From: Anammoximicrobium sp964486845 | Lineage (GTDB): Bacteria; Planctomycetota; Planctomycetia; Pirellulales; Pirellulaceae | Length of the DNA stretch: 64,000 bases | Direction: 5' to 3' | Assembly (NCBI GenBank): GCA_964486845.1 | Contig: CAZAQY010000010.1 | Location: 8,783-72,782, forward strand | Shown here: positions 16,376 to 25,815 of the stretch, in pieces | How positions within the stretch are numbered: the stretch's first letter is position 1 | Layout of the letters: every line of letters begins with the position of its first letter | Notes under the pieces: model-generated | Told to the model about the DNA's origin: nothing | Seen by the model: the letters and a program-made list of their open reading frames with translations, nothing else | Databases searched by the model: none | Made by a program: the position numbers and the translations under genes

Positions 16376-19300
16376 GTGAAGCAACATCGTGAACTTCAGG
16401 AATGGGTGGAGGAGATGGCTCGTCTGTGCGAGCCCGACCAGATTGTCTGGATCGACGGATCGGAAGAGGAAAAAGACCGCTTGACGCAAGAGTCGATGGC
16501 CACCGGCGAACTCCTCCCGCTGGATCAGGAGAAATATCCGGGCTGCGTCTACCATCGGACGGCCGTCAACGATGTGGCTCGCACGGAAGACCTGACGTTC
16601 ATCTGCACGACGCTCGAGGAGGACGCCGGGCCGACGAACAACTGGATGTCGCCCGAAGAGGGGTACCGCCGCGCCGGCGAGATCTTCAAGGGTTCCATGC
16701 GCGGCCGGACGATGTACGTGATCCCCTTCTCGATGGGCCCGGTCGGTTCGCCGTTCAGCAAGATCGGCGTCGAACTGACCGACAGCATCTACGTGGTGCT
16801 GAACATGCGGATCATGACGCACGTGGGCAAGAAGGTGCTGAAGCAGTTGGGTCCGCGCGGCGAATTCACGAAGTGCCTGCACGGCAAAGCGGAACGAGAC
16901 ATCAAACGCCGCTTGATCCTGCACTTCCCGGAAGACAACACGATCTGGAGCGTAGGTTCCGGCTACGGCGGCAACGTGCTGCTGGGCAAGAAGTGCTTGG
17001 CGCTGAGGATCGCCAGCTACCTGGGCCGCAGCGAGGGCTGGTTCGCCGAGCACATGCTGATCATGGGCATGGAGAATCCGGAAGGGCGCGTCGAGTACGT
17101 GGCGGCGGCGTTTCCCAGCGCCTGCGGCAAGACCAATCTGGCGATGCTCATTCCGCCGGAGGGCCTGAAGGTCAAGGGCTACCGAATCTGGACCGTGGGC
17201 GACGACATCGCCTGGATGCGGATCGACACCGACGGCCGGCTGTGGGCGATCAATCCGGAGCGGGGCTTCTTTGGCGTCGCGCCGGGGACCAACACCAAGA
17301 CCAACCCCAACATGATCAAGACGATCCGCAGCAACACGATCTTTACGAACGTCGTGCTGGGCAAGGACGGGACCGTGTGGTGGGAAGGCTTGGACGGCGC
17401 CCCGCCGGCAGGGGCCCTGGATTGGCAGGGCCGCCCCTGGACGCCGGACGCGAAGGATGAGAAGGGCAATCCGGTTCCGGGCGCCCATCCCAACAGCCGC
17501 TTTACGGCGCCGCTGACCCAGTGCCCGTCGCATTCGTTCCGCACCGAGCACCACCACGGCGTGCCGATCGCCGCCATCATCTTCGGCGGTCGCCGCGCGC
17601 ACTTGGCGCCCCTGGTCTATGAATCGTTCGACTGGGACCACGGCGTGTTCGTCGGCGCCACGATGGCGTCCGAGCGCACCGCGGCCCAGTTCGGCAAGTT
17701 GGGCGAGGTCCGCCGCGATCCGATGGCCATGCTGCCTTTCTGCGGCTACCACATGGGCGACTATTTCGACCACTGGTTGAACATGGGCAAGCGGATGACC
17801 AATCCACCCAAGATCTTCCACGTGAACTGGTTCCGCACGGACGAGGAGGGCAACTTTCTGTGGCCCGGGTTCGGCGAGAACCTGCGGGTCATCGAGTGGA
17901 TTCTGAACCGTTGCCGCGGTGAGGGGGACGCAGTCAAGACGCCCATCGGCTACGTGCCCACGCCGGACAGCTTGGACCTGACGGGCCTGGACATCTCCCG
18001 CGAGAACCTGAACAAGCTGTTCGCCGTCGACCGCAACGATTGGTACCAGGAAACGGACGGCATGGCCAGCTTCTTCCACCAGTTCGGCAACCGTTTTCCC
18101 AAAACGCTTTGGGAACAACTGGACGGGCTGCGTCTGCGGTTGCGGGCCCCGTTGTCCCTGATGCAACCGGGGACCGAATTGCGGCCGCTGGCGGCGGAAC
18201 TGAATGAGGTGATCGAACGCGAAAACCCGCACCTGTTCAGCATGCTGTCCGAGTTCGGCAAGCGGCTGTACTTCCCCAAAGGCATCCTGGCGCAGAGCGC
18301 CGAGGCCAAGGAGAAGGCCAAACGCTACGATGCCACGATCGGCATTGCGCGGGAGAACAACAAACCCATGTTCTTGCCGTCGATCATGGACTTCTTCCCG
18401 GCCCTCGGCCCCGGCGATACGCTGGCTTACGCACCCGCCACCGGCCGCGACGATCTGCGCAAAAAATGGCGTGAGGAGTTGCTGCGGAAGAACCCCAGCC
18501 TGACCAAGAAGAGCTTCTCGCTGCCCATCGTCACCTGCGGCGTGACGCACGCCATCAGCTTGATCGCCGACCTGTTCGTCGACAAGGGCGACATGGTGCT
18601 GATGCCGGACAAGTTCTGGGAGAACTACGAACTGCTGTTCGGCGTGCGGTACCAGGCGCAGCTGGCCTTGTACCCGTTCTTCAGCTCGGTGGGCGGGTTC
18701 AATGTCGAGGCGCTGCGGCAGGCGTTGGGGACGCGCGCCGGCAGCTGGAAGACGATCCTGGTGCTGAACTTTCCCAATAACCCCACCGGCTACTCGGTCA
18801 CCAAGGCCGAGGCCGAGGCGATCGTCTCCGTGCTGGGCGAGGCGGCAAGCGACGGGCGAAACCTGGTCGTCATCAACGACGACGCCTACTTCGGGTTGTT
18901 CTACGAGGAAGACGTGTATCGCGAATCGCTCTTCGCCCGCTTGGCCGGCATCCACGAGCGGATTCTGGCCGTCAAGGTCGACGGGCCGACGAAGGAGGAG
19001 TTCGTGTGGGGCTTCCGCACGGGCATGCTCACCTTTGGGGCCCGTGCCTTCCTCAGCGATCAGGCGCTCTATCAGGCGCTGGAGAAGAAAGTGGCCGGGG
19101 CGATCCGCAGTGCGGTCTCCAACGGTCCCCACGTCTCGCAGTCGGTCCTGTCCAAGGCCATGGCCTCCGAAGGGATCGGCGCCGAGCGGGAAGAAAAGCG
19201 CGCCATCCTGGAAGCCCGCGTCAAAAAGGTCCGCGAGATCCTCGTTGCGCCCCAGTACGCCCAGCTGTGGGAGCCGTACCCGTTCAACTCCGGCTACTTC

Positions 19301-19492
19301 ATGTGCCTGAAGTTGAAGGGGATCGAGGCGGAGACGTTCCGCAGACACTTGCTGGAGAAGTACGGCATCGGCGTGATTGCCGACGGCGAGCACGATATCC
19401 GCGTCGCTTTCTCGGCGGTCGACGAGGACCACTTGCAGGATCTGTACGATAGAATGGCGGCCACCGCCCGCGAACTGAACGAAATCAAGTAG
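16376..19492 (+). CDS. Fusion of PEP carboxykinase (GTP) and class I/II aminotransferase
   Basis: The 1038-residue frame holds two complete enzymes. Residues 1 to about 590 are GTP-dependent phosphoenolpyruvate carboxykinase, converting oxaloacetate and GTP to PEP: P-loop FPSACGKTNLAM with Cys250, WTVGDDIAWM, NTKTNPNMIKTIRSNT, and GRRAHLAPLVYESFDWDHGV. Residues about 605-1038 are a fold-type I PLP aminotransferase: APATGRDDLRKKW, TCGVTHAISLIADL, NFPNNPTGYS, NDDAYFG and the lysine motif VDGPTKEEFVWGFRTG (Lys873). The linker is only about 15 residues. A GTG start at 16376 follows AGGAGGGG. An internal ATG at 18161 lacks a ribosome binding site, which argues for one polypeptide. The amino donor is unknown; aspartate would give oxaloacetate directly. 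Confidence 0.92.
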   Translation: MKQHRELQEWVEEMARLCEPDQIVWIDGSEEEKDRLTQESMATGELLPLDQEKYPGCVYHRTAVNDVARTEDLTFICTTLEEDAGPTNNWMSPEEGYRRAGEIFKGSMRGRTMYVIPFSMGPVGSPFSKIGVELTDSIYVVLNMRIMTHVGKKVLKQLGPRGEFTKCLHGKAERDIKRRLILHFPEDNTIWSVGSGYGGNVLLGKKCLALRIASYLGRSEGWFAEHMLIMGMENPEGRVEYVAAAFPSACGKTNLAMLIPPEGLKVKGYRIWTVGDDIAWMRIDTDGRLWAINPERGFFGVAPGTNTKTNPNMIKTIRSNTIFTNVVLGKDGTVWWEGLDGAPPAGALDWQGRPWTPDAKDEKGNPVPGAHPNSRFTAPLTQCPSHSFRTEHHHGVPIAAIIFGGRRAHLAPLVYESFDWDHGVFVGATMASERTAAQFGKLGEVRRDPMAMLPFCGYHMGDYFDHWLNMGKRMTNPPKIFHVNWFRTDEEGNFLWPGFGENLRVIEWILNRCRGEGDAVKTPIGYVPTPDSLDLTGLDISRENLNKLFAVDRNDWYQETDGMASFFHQFGNRFPKTLWEQLDGLRLRLRAPLSLMQPGTELRPLAAELNEVIERENPHLFSMLSEFGKRLYFPKGILAQSAEAKEKAKRYDATIGIARENNKPMFLPSIMDFFPALGPGDTLAYAPATGRDDLRKKWREELLRKNPSLTKKSFSLPIVTCGVTHAISLIADLFVDKGDMVLMPDKFWENYELLFGVRYQAQLALYPFFSSVGGFNVEALRQALGTRAGSWKTILVLNFPNNPTGYSVTKAEAEAIVSVLGEAASDGRNLVVINDDAYFGLFYEEDVYRESLFARLAGIHERILAVKVDGPTKEEFVWGFRTGMLTFGARAFLSDQALYQALEKKVAGAIRSAVSNGPHVSQSVLSKAMASEGIGAEREEKRAILEARVKKVREILVAPQYAQLWEPYPFNSGYFMCLKLKGIEAETFRRHLLEKYGIGVIADGEHDIRVAFSAVDEDHLQDLYDRMAATARELNEIK

Positions 19493-19497
19493 CGTCT

Positions 19498-19550
19498 TCG
19501 TCGGTTGGGACTCCGTCCCGACCGGGTAAGGACTCCGTCCCCACCTGCTC
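19498..19550 (+). repeat. GGTTGGGACTCCGTCCCGACC-type dispersed repeat
   Basis: GGTTGGGACTCCGTCCCGACC followed by GGGT, then a degenerate second copy. The same sequence occurs at 27339-27363, in a longer hairpin. It sits between the PEPCK fusion gene and the GYD gene. Confidence 0.6.
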
Positions 19551-19595
19551 GGCCCATGGCCGCCAGCCGGCTCAATTGGCAGAAAGAGGAAACCG

Positions 19596-19877
19596 ATGAC
19601 ATTCTTTATGTTCGGCAAGTATTCCAGTGAAGCGATGGGCGAGATCAACGCCAAGCGGACCGCTGCAGCCCGCGATCTGATCGAGAAGCTGGGCGGGTCC
19701 ATCAAGGCCATGTACGCCTTGTTGGGCCAGTACGACCTGGTGCTGATCGTCGAACTGCCCACGATGACCGATGCCATGAAAGCGGCGGTCGCGATGGGCC
19801 GTGAGACCGGCATCTCGTTCTGCACCGCGCCCGCCGTCACCGTGGCGGAATTCGACAAGCTGTTGGTCGAGACCTAA
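19596..19877 (+). CDS. GYD domain protein
   Basis: The 93-residue protein consists of a single GYD domain, a small ferredoxin-like alpha/beta fold of unknown function. Visible features are FFMFGKYSSEAM, GGSIKAMYALLGQYDLVLIV (Tyr-Asp in place of the namesake GYD) and the C-terminal MGRETGISFCTAPAVTVAEF. It starts at an ATG with AGAGGAAA upstream. It lies 103 nt after the PEPCK-aminotransferase gene on the same strand, so cotranscription is likely, although the repeat between them could interrupt. A small-molecule-sensing or oligomeric role has been suggested for such folds, but nothing here proves it. Confidence 0.83.
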   Translation: MTFFMFGKYSSEAMGEINAKRTAAARDLIEKLGGSIKAMYALLGQYDLVLIVELPTMTDAMKAAVAMGRETGISFCTAPAVTVAEFDKLLVET

Positions 19878-19892
19878 ACCGCGTCAAAAGGC

Positions 19893-19928
19893 AAGAAGCC
19901 CGACTTTTGCGCAAAATCCGGGCTTCTT
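19893..19928. terminator. Bidirectional terminator between GYD gene and trmL
   Basis: AAGAAGCCCG and CGGGCTTCTT form a perfect 10-bp stem, with an inner TTTTGCGCAAAA self-complementary segment. It lies between convergent genes and is rich in A/T on both flanks. Confidence 0.75.
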
Positions 19929-19984
19929 CAAACGGATTTCTCGGACCGCGAGAGGAAGTGCGTGCGGCCGGCTTGGCTCCCGGT

Positions 19985-20446
19985 CTAACTCGTCTGCCGC
20001 CGCGCTTCGTAAGCGGCGATGGCCACAGCGCAGGCTAGGTTCAGGCTGCGAGCTTCTTCCCGCGTGGGGATCCGTAACGCGCGGTCGCCGGCGGCCTGCA
20101 GCAGAGACGGCGGCAAGCCTTGGGTTTCACTGCCGAACACCAATACGTCGCCAACCTGAAACGCGGCCGTCGTGTACAGCCGCCCGGCGGTCTTGGTGAA
20201 CAGCCACGGTTCGCGTTCCGGTAGCCGCTGGCGCAGCGCCGCCCAATCATCGACAACCTCCCAATCCAAGTGCTGCCAGTAGTCCAGCCCGGCGCGGCGC
20301 AGGTGCCGCTGGTCCATGCGGAACCCCAACGGGCGCACCAGCCACAGCTTGGCGCCGATCGCCACACAGGTGCGGCCGATATTGCCCGCGTTCTGCGGAA
20401 TCTCCGGCTGGTACAGGACGATGTGCAGCAGAGGTGGGTCACGCAT
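19985..20446 (-). CDS. trmL: tRNA (cytidine(34)-2'-O)-methyltransferase
   Basis: The 153-residue SPOUT-family enzyme methylates the ribose of the wobble base of certain tRNA-Leu species using S-adenosylmethionine. Family marks are HIVLYQPEIPQNAGNIGRTC at the N-terminus, LVFGSETQGLP in the middle, and the knot motif IPTREEARSLNLACAVAIAA. Length matches the usual 150-160 residues. The ATG at 20446 is favoured over an in-frame TTG nine codons upstream because homology begins there. It converges with the GYD gene across a shared terminator. Confidence 0.92.
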   Translation of the reverse strand: MRDPPLLHIVLYQPEIPQNAGNIGRTCVAIGAKLWLVRPLGFRMDQRHLRRAGLDYWQHLDWEVVDDWAALRQRLPEREPWLFTKTAGRLYTTAAFQVGDVLVFGSETQGLPPSLLQAAGDRALRIPTREEARSLNLACAVAIAAYEARRQTS

Positions 20447-20623
20447 GCCAGGAGGTCCTACCGCGAAATCCAAATCTCCAACGCCTGGACGTTCTACCTT
20501 TCCCGCACGGAACGATCAAGAGCGGTGCGGTTCAAGCTGCTCGGTCCATGCCACGAGGCGTGATGGACGGCTTCCCGCGTTCTTGCTCAACCCCTTTTCC
20601 GAAGCCCCCTTCCTTCGCCAATC

Positions 20624-20653
20624 TTGACAGCCGCGTCCGGGCGGTGGTACGTT
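20624..20653 (+). promoter_or_regulatory. Predicted promoter of the ECF sigma gene
   Basis: A perfect TTGACA is followed after 18 bp by TACGTT, a weak -10 element, about 47 nt before the sigma gene start. Confidence 0.4.
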
Positions 20654-20699
20654 GTCGATGCGGACGACACGACCTTGGCGTCAACGGCAAAACGATATC

Positions 20700-21311
20700 A
20701 TGATCATGGCGTGCGACACGAGCAGTGATTTGACTCGCGCAATGGCAGGCGATGCCGATGCCCTAACGAGACTCCTCGAACAGCATGGTCCTGAAGTCCG
20801 GAAAACGATCAGGAACCGAATTCCACGGCAAATGCAGTCGGTGTTGTCCGAGGACGACGTGATGCAGGAGACGTATGCCGACGTCTTCCTCTCGTTCCGT
20901 AACCTGGATATCAGAGGGTCGTTCACGGCCTGGCTGCAACAGATCGCCAGGAACAATTTGCGGGACGCCATCCGGTGCTTTCGAGCGGAACGCCGAGGCG
21001 GTCACCGGCGCCACGCCACGGCGGAGCGGGACGAAGATGGTCTGTCCTTGCTGTTGGACCTGGTGACGGATGGGGGCACGACACCCAGCTGCGGGGCCAT
21101 GCGACACGAATGGCAGGACACCTTGCAGCGCACCCTGGCGGAACTGCCGGACGCGTACCGCGAGGTGCTGCGGTTGTACGACCTGGAATTCCTCGATGCC
21201 GACCAGGTTGGCCGGCGGTTGGGGTGTTCTTCCGGGGCGGTCTACATGCGGCGTTCGCGGGCCCTGGCGATGCTCCGTGGACTCCTGGCCGGTTTCTCCC
21301 ACTATCTCTAA
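20700..21311 (+). CDS. ECF-type RNA polymerase sigma factor
   Basis: The 203-residue protein shows sigma region 2 (QSVLSEDDVMQETYADVFLS with FTAWLQQIARNNLRDAIR) and region 4 (TLAELPDAYREVLRLYDLEF with a helix-turn-helix LGCSSGAVYMRRSRAL). Region 3 is absent, as in ECF sigma factors. The kinase gene begins 40 nt downstream on the same strand. Planctomycetes are known for ECF sigma factors paired with Ser/Thr kinases, and this pair fits that class. The start may be the ATG at 20700 or at 20706; neither has a strong ribosome binding site. No separate anti-sigma factor is seen. Confidence 0.87.
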   Translation: MIMACDTSSDLTRAMAGDADALTRLLEQHGPEVRKTIRNRIPRQMQSVLSEDDVMQETYADVFLSFRNLDIRGSFTAWLQQIARNNLRDAIRCFRAERRGGHRRHATAERDEDGLSLLLDLVTDGGTTPSCGAMRHEWQDTLQRTLAELPDAYREVLRLYDLEFLDADQVGRRLGCSSGAVYMRRSRALAMLRGLLAGFSHYL

Positions 21312-21350
21312 TCCCGCAGGCGCCGTGCCCGCGCTCAGCGCAGAAAAAAG

Positions 21351-24300
21351 ATGGCGAACCAGCCTCCGCCAGATCCGGACTCCGCGACCCCCGACAGCGA
21401 CGCGGCGCGCGAGTCGGCGCTGATCGAAGCGGCTCGCCGGCAGGCGTCTGGCCCCACAGGTCAGCCGTTGGGGACGCCGGTTGGCACCGCGACGCGGGAA
21501 GACTCGGGGGCTCCGCCCACCATCGGCCGCTATCGGATCCAACGGCGAATCGGGGGCGGCGGGATGGGAACGGTGTTCGAGGCGGTTCAGGATGCGCCGC
21601 AACGGACGGTGGCCGTCAAGGTGCTCCATGCCGGCACGATGAACGCCCGCGCGATGCGCCGCTTCGAGCTGGAAACGCACGTCCTGGCTCGGCTGCAGCA
21701 TCCAGGCATCGCTCAGATCTACGAAGCCGGCGTGTTCGAGACGCCCAGCGGCCCCCATCCGTACTTTGCCATGGAGTTCGTGGAGGGCCGACAGCTCAAG
21801 CAGCACGCGGATTCGCGAGACCTGAGCGCGCATCAGCGGCTGGAACTGATCGCCCGCGTCTGCGATGCCGTGCAGCACGCTCACGTCAAAGGCGTGATCC
21901 ACCGGGACCTCAAGCCAGCAAACATCCTGGTCACGCGAGACGGAGCGCCGAAGGTGCTCGATTTCGGCGTCGCCCGAGCGACCGGCTTGGATCTTTCGAC
22001 AATCACGCTCCGCAGCCGGCACGGCGAGCCCGTGGGGACTGTGCCCTACATGAGTCCCGAACAAGCCGCCGGTGTCCCCGAGGACATCGACACGCGCAGC
22101 GATATCTATGCGCTGGGCGTGATCTGCTACGAGTTGCTGGCGGACCGGCATCCGCTTCCCTTGGCCGGCGTGCCTTTGTCGCGAGCGTTGCACATCATCG
22201 CCGAACATCAGCCGGCAGCTTTGGGCGCCGTCGATCGCACGTTCCGGGGCGACGTCGAGACCATGGTGGCCAAGGCCATGGACAAGGACCGCGAGCGGCG
22301 GTACCAATCGGCGGCGGACTTTGCGGCCGATATCCGCCGCTACCTGCGCGGCGAGCCGATTCAGGCCCGGCCGGTGGGGCGCGCCGAACGGCTGTGGCGC
22401 TGGTGCCGGCGGGAACCGCGCATCGCGGCGCTGACGGCGTCGCTGCTGTTGCTGCTGGTGGCCCTGGCCCTGGGTTCGGCATGGGCCAGCCTGAAGATCG
22501 CCGCCGCCCGGCGGGCCGAGCAGTACGCCCTGCAGCGGAGCGAACGCGTCAGCGAGCAGCGGCGGCGCGATTTGTACAAGTCCCAAATGGCGCTGGCGAT
22601 GCAGGCCTTCGAACAGCACGACACGCCGACGGTGCTGAGTCTGCTCGAGGCACAGCGGCCGCTGGCGGGCCAGGCCGATCTGCGCGGCTTCGAATGGCAT
22701 TACCTCTGGCGGCAGCTGCACGGCGACCGGCTCACGCGGTGCGGTCACAACGCGAGCGTCGTGTCGTTGGCGTTTTCGCCGGACGGCCGGTGGGCGGCCA
22801 GCGGCGGCGCGGACGGCGCGGTTTCCCTCTGGGATGCGGCGGCGTGGAAACGCCGGGCCATCTTCGCGGCGCATGTGGGGCCGGTGCATGCCGTCGCGTT
22901 TCGTCCGGGGGGCACCGTCCTGGTGACCGGGGGAGCCGACGGTTTCGTCCGGCTGTGGGACGTAGCCACAGGACGCCTTGTGCGAAGCCTGTCCGGCGGC
23001 AGCGTCCCGGTTCAGTGCCTGGCTTTCGAGGCCCACGGTCAGCGTCTGGCCTGGGGCGGCGGCGTCATCAACCGCATGCTTCCCCGCATGCAAGACCGGC
23101 CCGGAGAGATCTACGTCTGGAGTCCCGACGCCGACGAGGAGCCCCGCCGAATCGCGGTTCTTTCCGACCCAGTGGTTCAACTCGCCTTCCTGCCGCAGCG
23201 GCCGGAGCTGGTGGGCGTGACTTGGGGAGCCGCCGTACAGCGTTGGCAAATCGAGAACGTCCAGCCCATCGAAACGCCGGCGCCATCGGTGGCGGGGAGC
23301 ATGGCCCTGGCCGTCTCGCCCGACGGTGCGCGGGCCGCGGTGGGCGTCCGTGGCGGCGAGTTGGCCATCTGTGAAACCGGCTCGTGGGACGTCCAGTGCC
23401 GCGTTCCTGTTGCCAACGCGGCCGCCGTGGCTTTTTCGCCGGACGGCCAAATTCTGGCGGTCGCGAATACCGACGATGGCAGCGTCTCTTTGCGGGATGC
23501 CCAGACCGGTCGGGATATCGATCTGCTCCGCGGCCACCGCAGCCACGTGAACGCGCTGGCCTTTTCCGCCGCGAAAAACGAACTGGTCTCTGCCGGCAGC
23601 GATGGCACGCTGCGGGTCTGGGACTTGACTCGCCGCCATCGCGGACTGCGGATTGCGGCCCACGAGAAAGAAGTCGCCGATCTCGCCTTTACGCCCGACG
23701 GAACGGGGCTGATCACCGCCGGCCGGGACGGCAAGGTGCGCGTCTGGGACGCGCTGTGCGGTCAGCCGTTGGCGCAGTTCGGATCGGGACGGGACTGGTG
23801 CGAGTCCTTGACCGTCTTTCGCGGCGGCAGGAAGCTCGCGTTTTCTCAGCGCACGCTCGTTCAGATTCTGGACATCGGCTCGAGACAATGCCTCACGCTG
23901 GGCGGTTTTCCGGGCGTGGTCCACGCCGTCGCGGCGTCGCCGGACGGCCGTTACCTGGCCGTTGGCGGCGCAACCACGCTGGTGCCCGGTGGATGCGGAC
24001 TGAAGGTCTTTTCGGCTGACGATTGGCACGCGTGCTGGGGGCGCCAATTTTCCGGTCAGGAAGTCCGTTCGTTGGCCTTCTCGCCGGAGGCCACGCGACT
24101 GGCGATCGGCGGGACACAGGGCGAGGTCTGGTTGCTGGACGCGGCGGACGGGAGCGAATTAGCGTGTTGGACTCACACCGGCTGGATCGAAGCGTTGGCC
24201 TTTTCGCCGGACGGCCGGTATCTCGCCGCCGGCTCGTGGCCGCAGGACCAGCCCCTGGCCGAACCGGTGACGGTGCGAGTCTGGGACGTGGCTGGCGGCG

Positions 24301-25166
24301 GCATCCGCTACGACCTGCCCGGACATCGCCACGCGGCGTGCTCGCTGGCGTTTTCCCCGGACGGCGCTTTGCTGGCCAGCGGCGGCGGCAACGGCGTCGT
24401 GCGGCTGTGGGACCTGGTGGATGGAACGTTACGAGCGACGTTTCGGATGCCGCACGACGGATGGGTCCTCGGCCTGGCCTTCTCGCCTTCCGGGCGCCGT
24501 TTGGCCTGTACCAGCGCCACGGCGACCGAAGCTGGGCAAGTCGTGATGCTGGAAACGGACGAAGAGCCCCAGGTCAGCGCAGCAGCCCCGACAGAGAACG
24601 CGGGACCGCCGAGTGACTTCAGCGCGGAAGGACGACCGTTATGGGATTCCCCGCAACAGCAACTGGTCGTGCTCACGGGCGACGACTCGGATCAGCCCAG
24701 TGTCTTCACCACGCGTCCGCCTGAATCGCGGTCTGTCCTGCGGACCATCGCCGGCCCGCGCGGGGAGCCGCGGCAAGCCGTAGCCGTGTATTTCTACCGC
24801 GAGTGGGACCTCGTCTCCGAACCGGCCCACACGGCGTTGGTCGAGTACCCACTCACGCTGCCCCCCAACTCCTCCGCCCAACTCCGCGTCACCCTGGCCT
24901 TCGAGAATCCGTGGGGCAAAGACGAGCAGCTCGCGGGGGACGTGAACTGGTTCGTGCGCGTACGTCGCGGCGATTCCCCCGCGGGCGAACTGGGCCAAAT
25001 CGTCTTTCATGCCCACAGCCAGCGCTCGATCTGGCAGCCGGCGATCGTCGACCTGAGCGATTTCGCCGGCCGACGCATCTGGCTCCAACTGGTCGTCCCA
25101 CCCGATCGAGGCGCAAATCGCGTGTACTGGGTCGAACCCGTCCTGAGCTTCGTCAAGAAAAACTGA
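21351..25166 (+). CDS. Membrane Ser/Thr protein kinase with WD40 propellers
   Basis: The 1271-residue protein has an N-terminal cytoplasmic Hanks-type kinase domain (about residues 60-330) with IGGGGMGTVFEAV, the ATP-binding Lys in VAVKVLHAG, HRDLKPANI, DFGVA and GTVPYMSPEQAAG. One membrane helix follows (about 362-383, LLLLLVALALGSAWASL). The rest is extracytoplasmic: about fourteen WD40-type blades (AFSPDGRWAASGGADGAVSL and similar) up to about residue 1075, then a C-terminal beta domain. It is coupled to the ECF sigma gene 40 nt upstream. I infer a signalling role in which the propellers sense a ligand and the kinase controls the sigma factor. Confidence 0.9.
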   Translation: MANQPPPDPDSATPDSDAARESALIEAARRQASGPTGQPLGTPVGTATREDSGAPPTIGRYRIQRRIGGGGMGTVFEAVQDAPQRTVAVKVLHAGTMNARAMRRFELETHVLARLQHPGIAQIYEAGVFETPSGPHPYFAMEFVEGRQLKQHADSRDLSAHQRLELIARVCDAVQHAHVKGVIHRDLKPANILVTRDGAPKVLDFGVARATGLDLSTITLRSRHGEPVGTVPYMSPEQAAGVPEDIDTRSDIYALGVICYELLADRHPLPLAGVPLSRALHIIAEHQPAALGAVDRTFRGDVETMVAKAMDKDRERRYQSAADFAADIRRYLRGEPIQARPVGRAERLWRWCRREPRIAALTASLLLLLVALALGSAWASLKIAAARRAEQYALQRSERVSEQRRRDLYKSQMALAMQAFEQHDTPTVLSLLEAQRPLAGQADLRGFEWHYLWRQLHGDRLTRCGHNASVVSLAFSPDGRWAASGGADGAVSLWDAAAWKRRAIFAAHVGPVHAVAFRPGGTVLVTGGADGFVRLWDVATGRLVRSLSGGSVPVQCLAFEAHGQRLAWGGGVINRMLPRMQDRPGEIYVWSPDADEEPRRIAVLSDPVVQLAFLPQRPELVGVTWGAAVQRWQIENVQPIETPAPSVAGSMALAVSPDGARAAVGVRGGELAICETGSWDVQCRVPVANAAAVAFSPDGQILAVANTDDGSVSLRDAQTGRDIDLLRGHRSHVNALAFSAAKNELVSAGSDGTLRVWDLTRRHRGLRIAAHEKEVADLAFTPDGTGLITAGRDGKVRVWDALCGQPLAQFGSGRDWCESLTVFRGGRKLAFSQRTLVQILDIGSRQCLTLGGFPGVVHAVAASPDGRYLAVGGATTLVPGGCGLKVFSADDWHACWGRQFSGQEVRSLAFSPEATRLAIGGTQGEVWLLDAADGSELACWTHTGWIEALAFSPDGRYLAAGSWPQDQPLAEPVTVRVWDVAGGGIRYDLPGHRHAACSLAFSPDGALLASGGGNGVVRLWDLVDGTLRATFRMPHDGWVLGLAFSPSGRRLACTSATATEAGQVVMLETDEEPQVSAAAPTENAGPPSDFSAEGRPLWDSPQQQLVVLTGDDSDQPSVFTTRPPESRSVLRTIAGPRGEPRQAVAVYFYREWDLVSEPAHTALVEYPLTLPPNSSAQLRVTLAFENPWGKDEQLAGDVNWFVRVRRGDSPAGELGQIVFHAHSQRSIWQPAIVDLSDFAGRRIWLQLVVPPDRGANRVYWVEPVLSFVKKN

Positions 25167-25377
25167 CGAAAACACCAAAAACGCGTGAGTGGGCGGGCAT
25201 TCTTTTCGCCTAGTGCTAATACACGAAGCCTTCGAGCAACCCATCCGTAGTCGTCTTCCGATGGATTCGGTTCGCTCCGATGGCGCGAGTGGGTGAATTC
25301 CGTGTTTCGATGTCGTTTCTTGACCGCTGGCCACTAAGCGATCGTGGTGACTCCTGAGATTCGGCGAAGGAGGGACA

Positions 25378-25749
25378 ATGAGATTTCGCAGCCGGACGTT
25401 TTTTGTTCTGGTTTTCCTGCTCTACCCTGGGTGCGATTTGCTCAGTCTTCCCAGGGCGACCCTCGAAAACTATGAGCGGATACAGGTTGGAATGTACGAG
25501 GAAGAGGTGCTGGAGATCCTGGGCACGCCGGGAAACAAGAACTATGTAGAACGACTTGTCGTGGGCGACACCGTAACGATCCGTTGGCCCATGGAGCAGG
25601 ATGACCGAACCATCGAAATCCGCTTTCTCAGGGACCCACTTTTGAGGGCGGTCGTCAAGGAGAAACGGATTAGGGATGCCGAAAGCAAGCAGCAACCTCC
25701 GGCCCAGTCAGCGGACGAGGACGCGGCATCCAAGCCTGCACTGCCTTGA
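25378..25749 (+). CDS. Small lipoprotein with SmpA/OmlA-like (BamE-like) fold
   Basis: The 123-residue product has a short signal sequence ending in the lipobox LYPGC (Cys19), so it should be lipid-anchored. The segment ENYERIQVGMYEEEVLEILG followed by TPGN is typical of the SmpA/OmlA fold, as in BamE and related small lipoproteins. A strong GGAGGG precedes the ATG. It starts 211 nt after the kinase gene. A role in outer-membrane or complex assembly is possible, but the fold is widespread and the function is not determined. Confidence 0.75.
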   Translation: MRFRSRTFFVLVFLLYPGCDLLSLPRATLENYERIQVGMYEEEVLEILGTPGNKNYVERLVVGDTVTIRWPMEQDDRTIEIRFLRDPLLRAVVKEKRIRDAESKQQPPAQSADEDAASKPALP

Positions 25750-25815
25750 GTTCGTACAATTCCACGTCCGAGTTTGAAATCAAGTGCTTCCGTGTAGTTA
25801 CAGGATGACCGCGCG

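Noticed and set aside
16358..19858. Very long open frame opposite the PEPCK fusion gene
   Set aside because: It is a shadow of a well-supported gene on the plus strand, with low-complexity composition.
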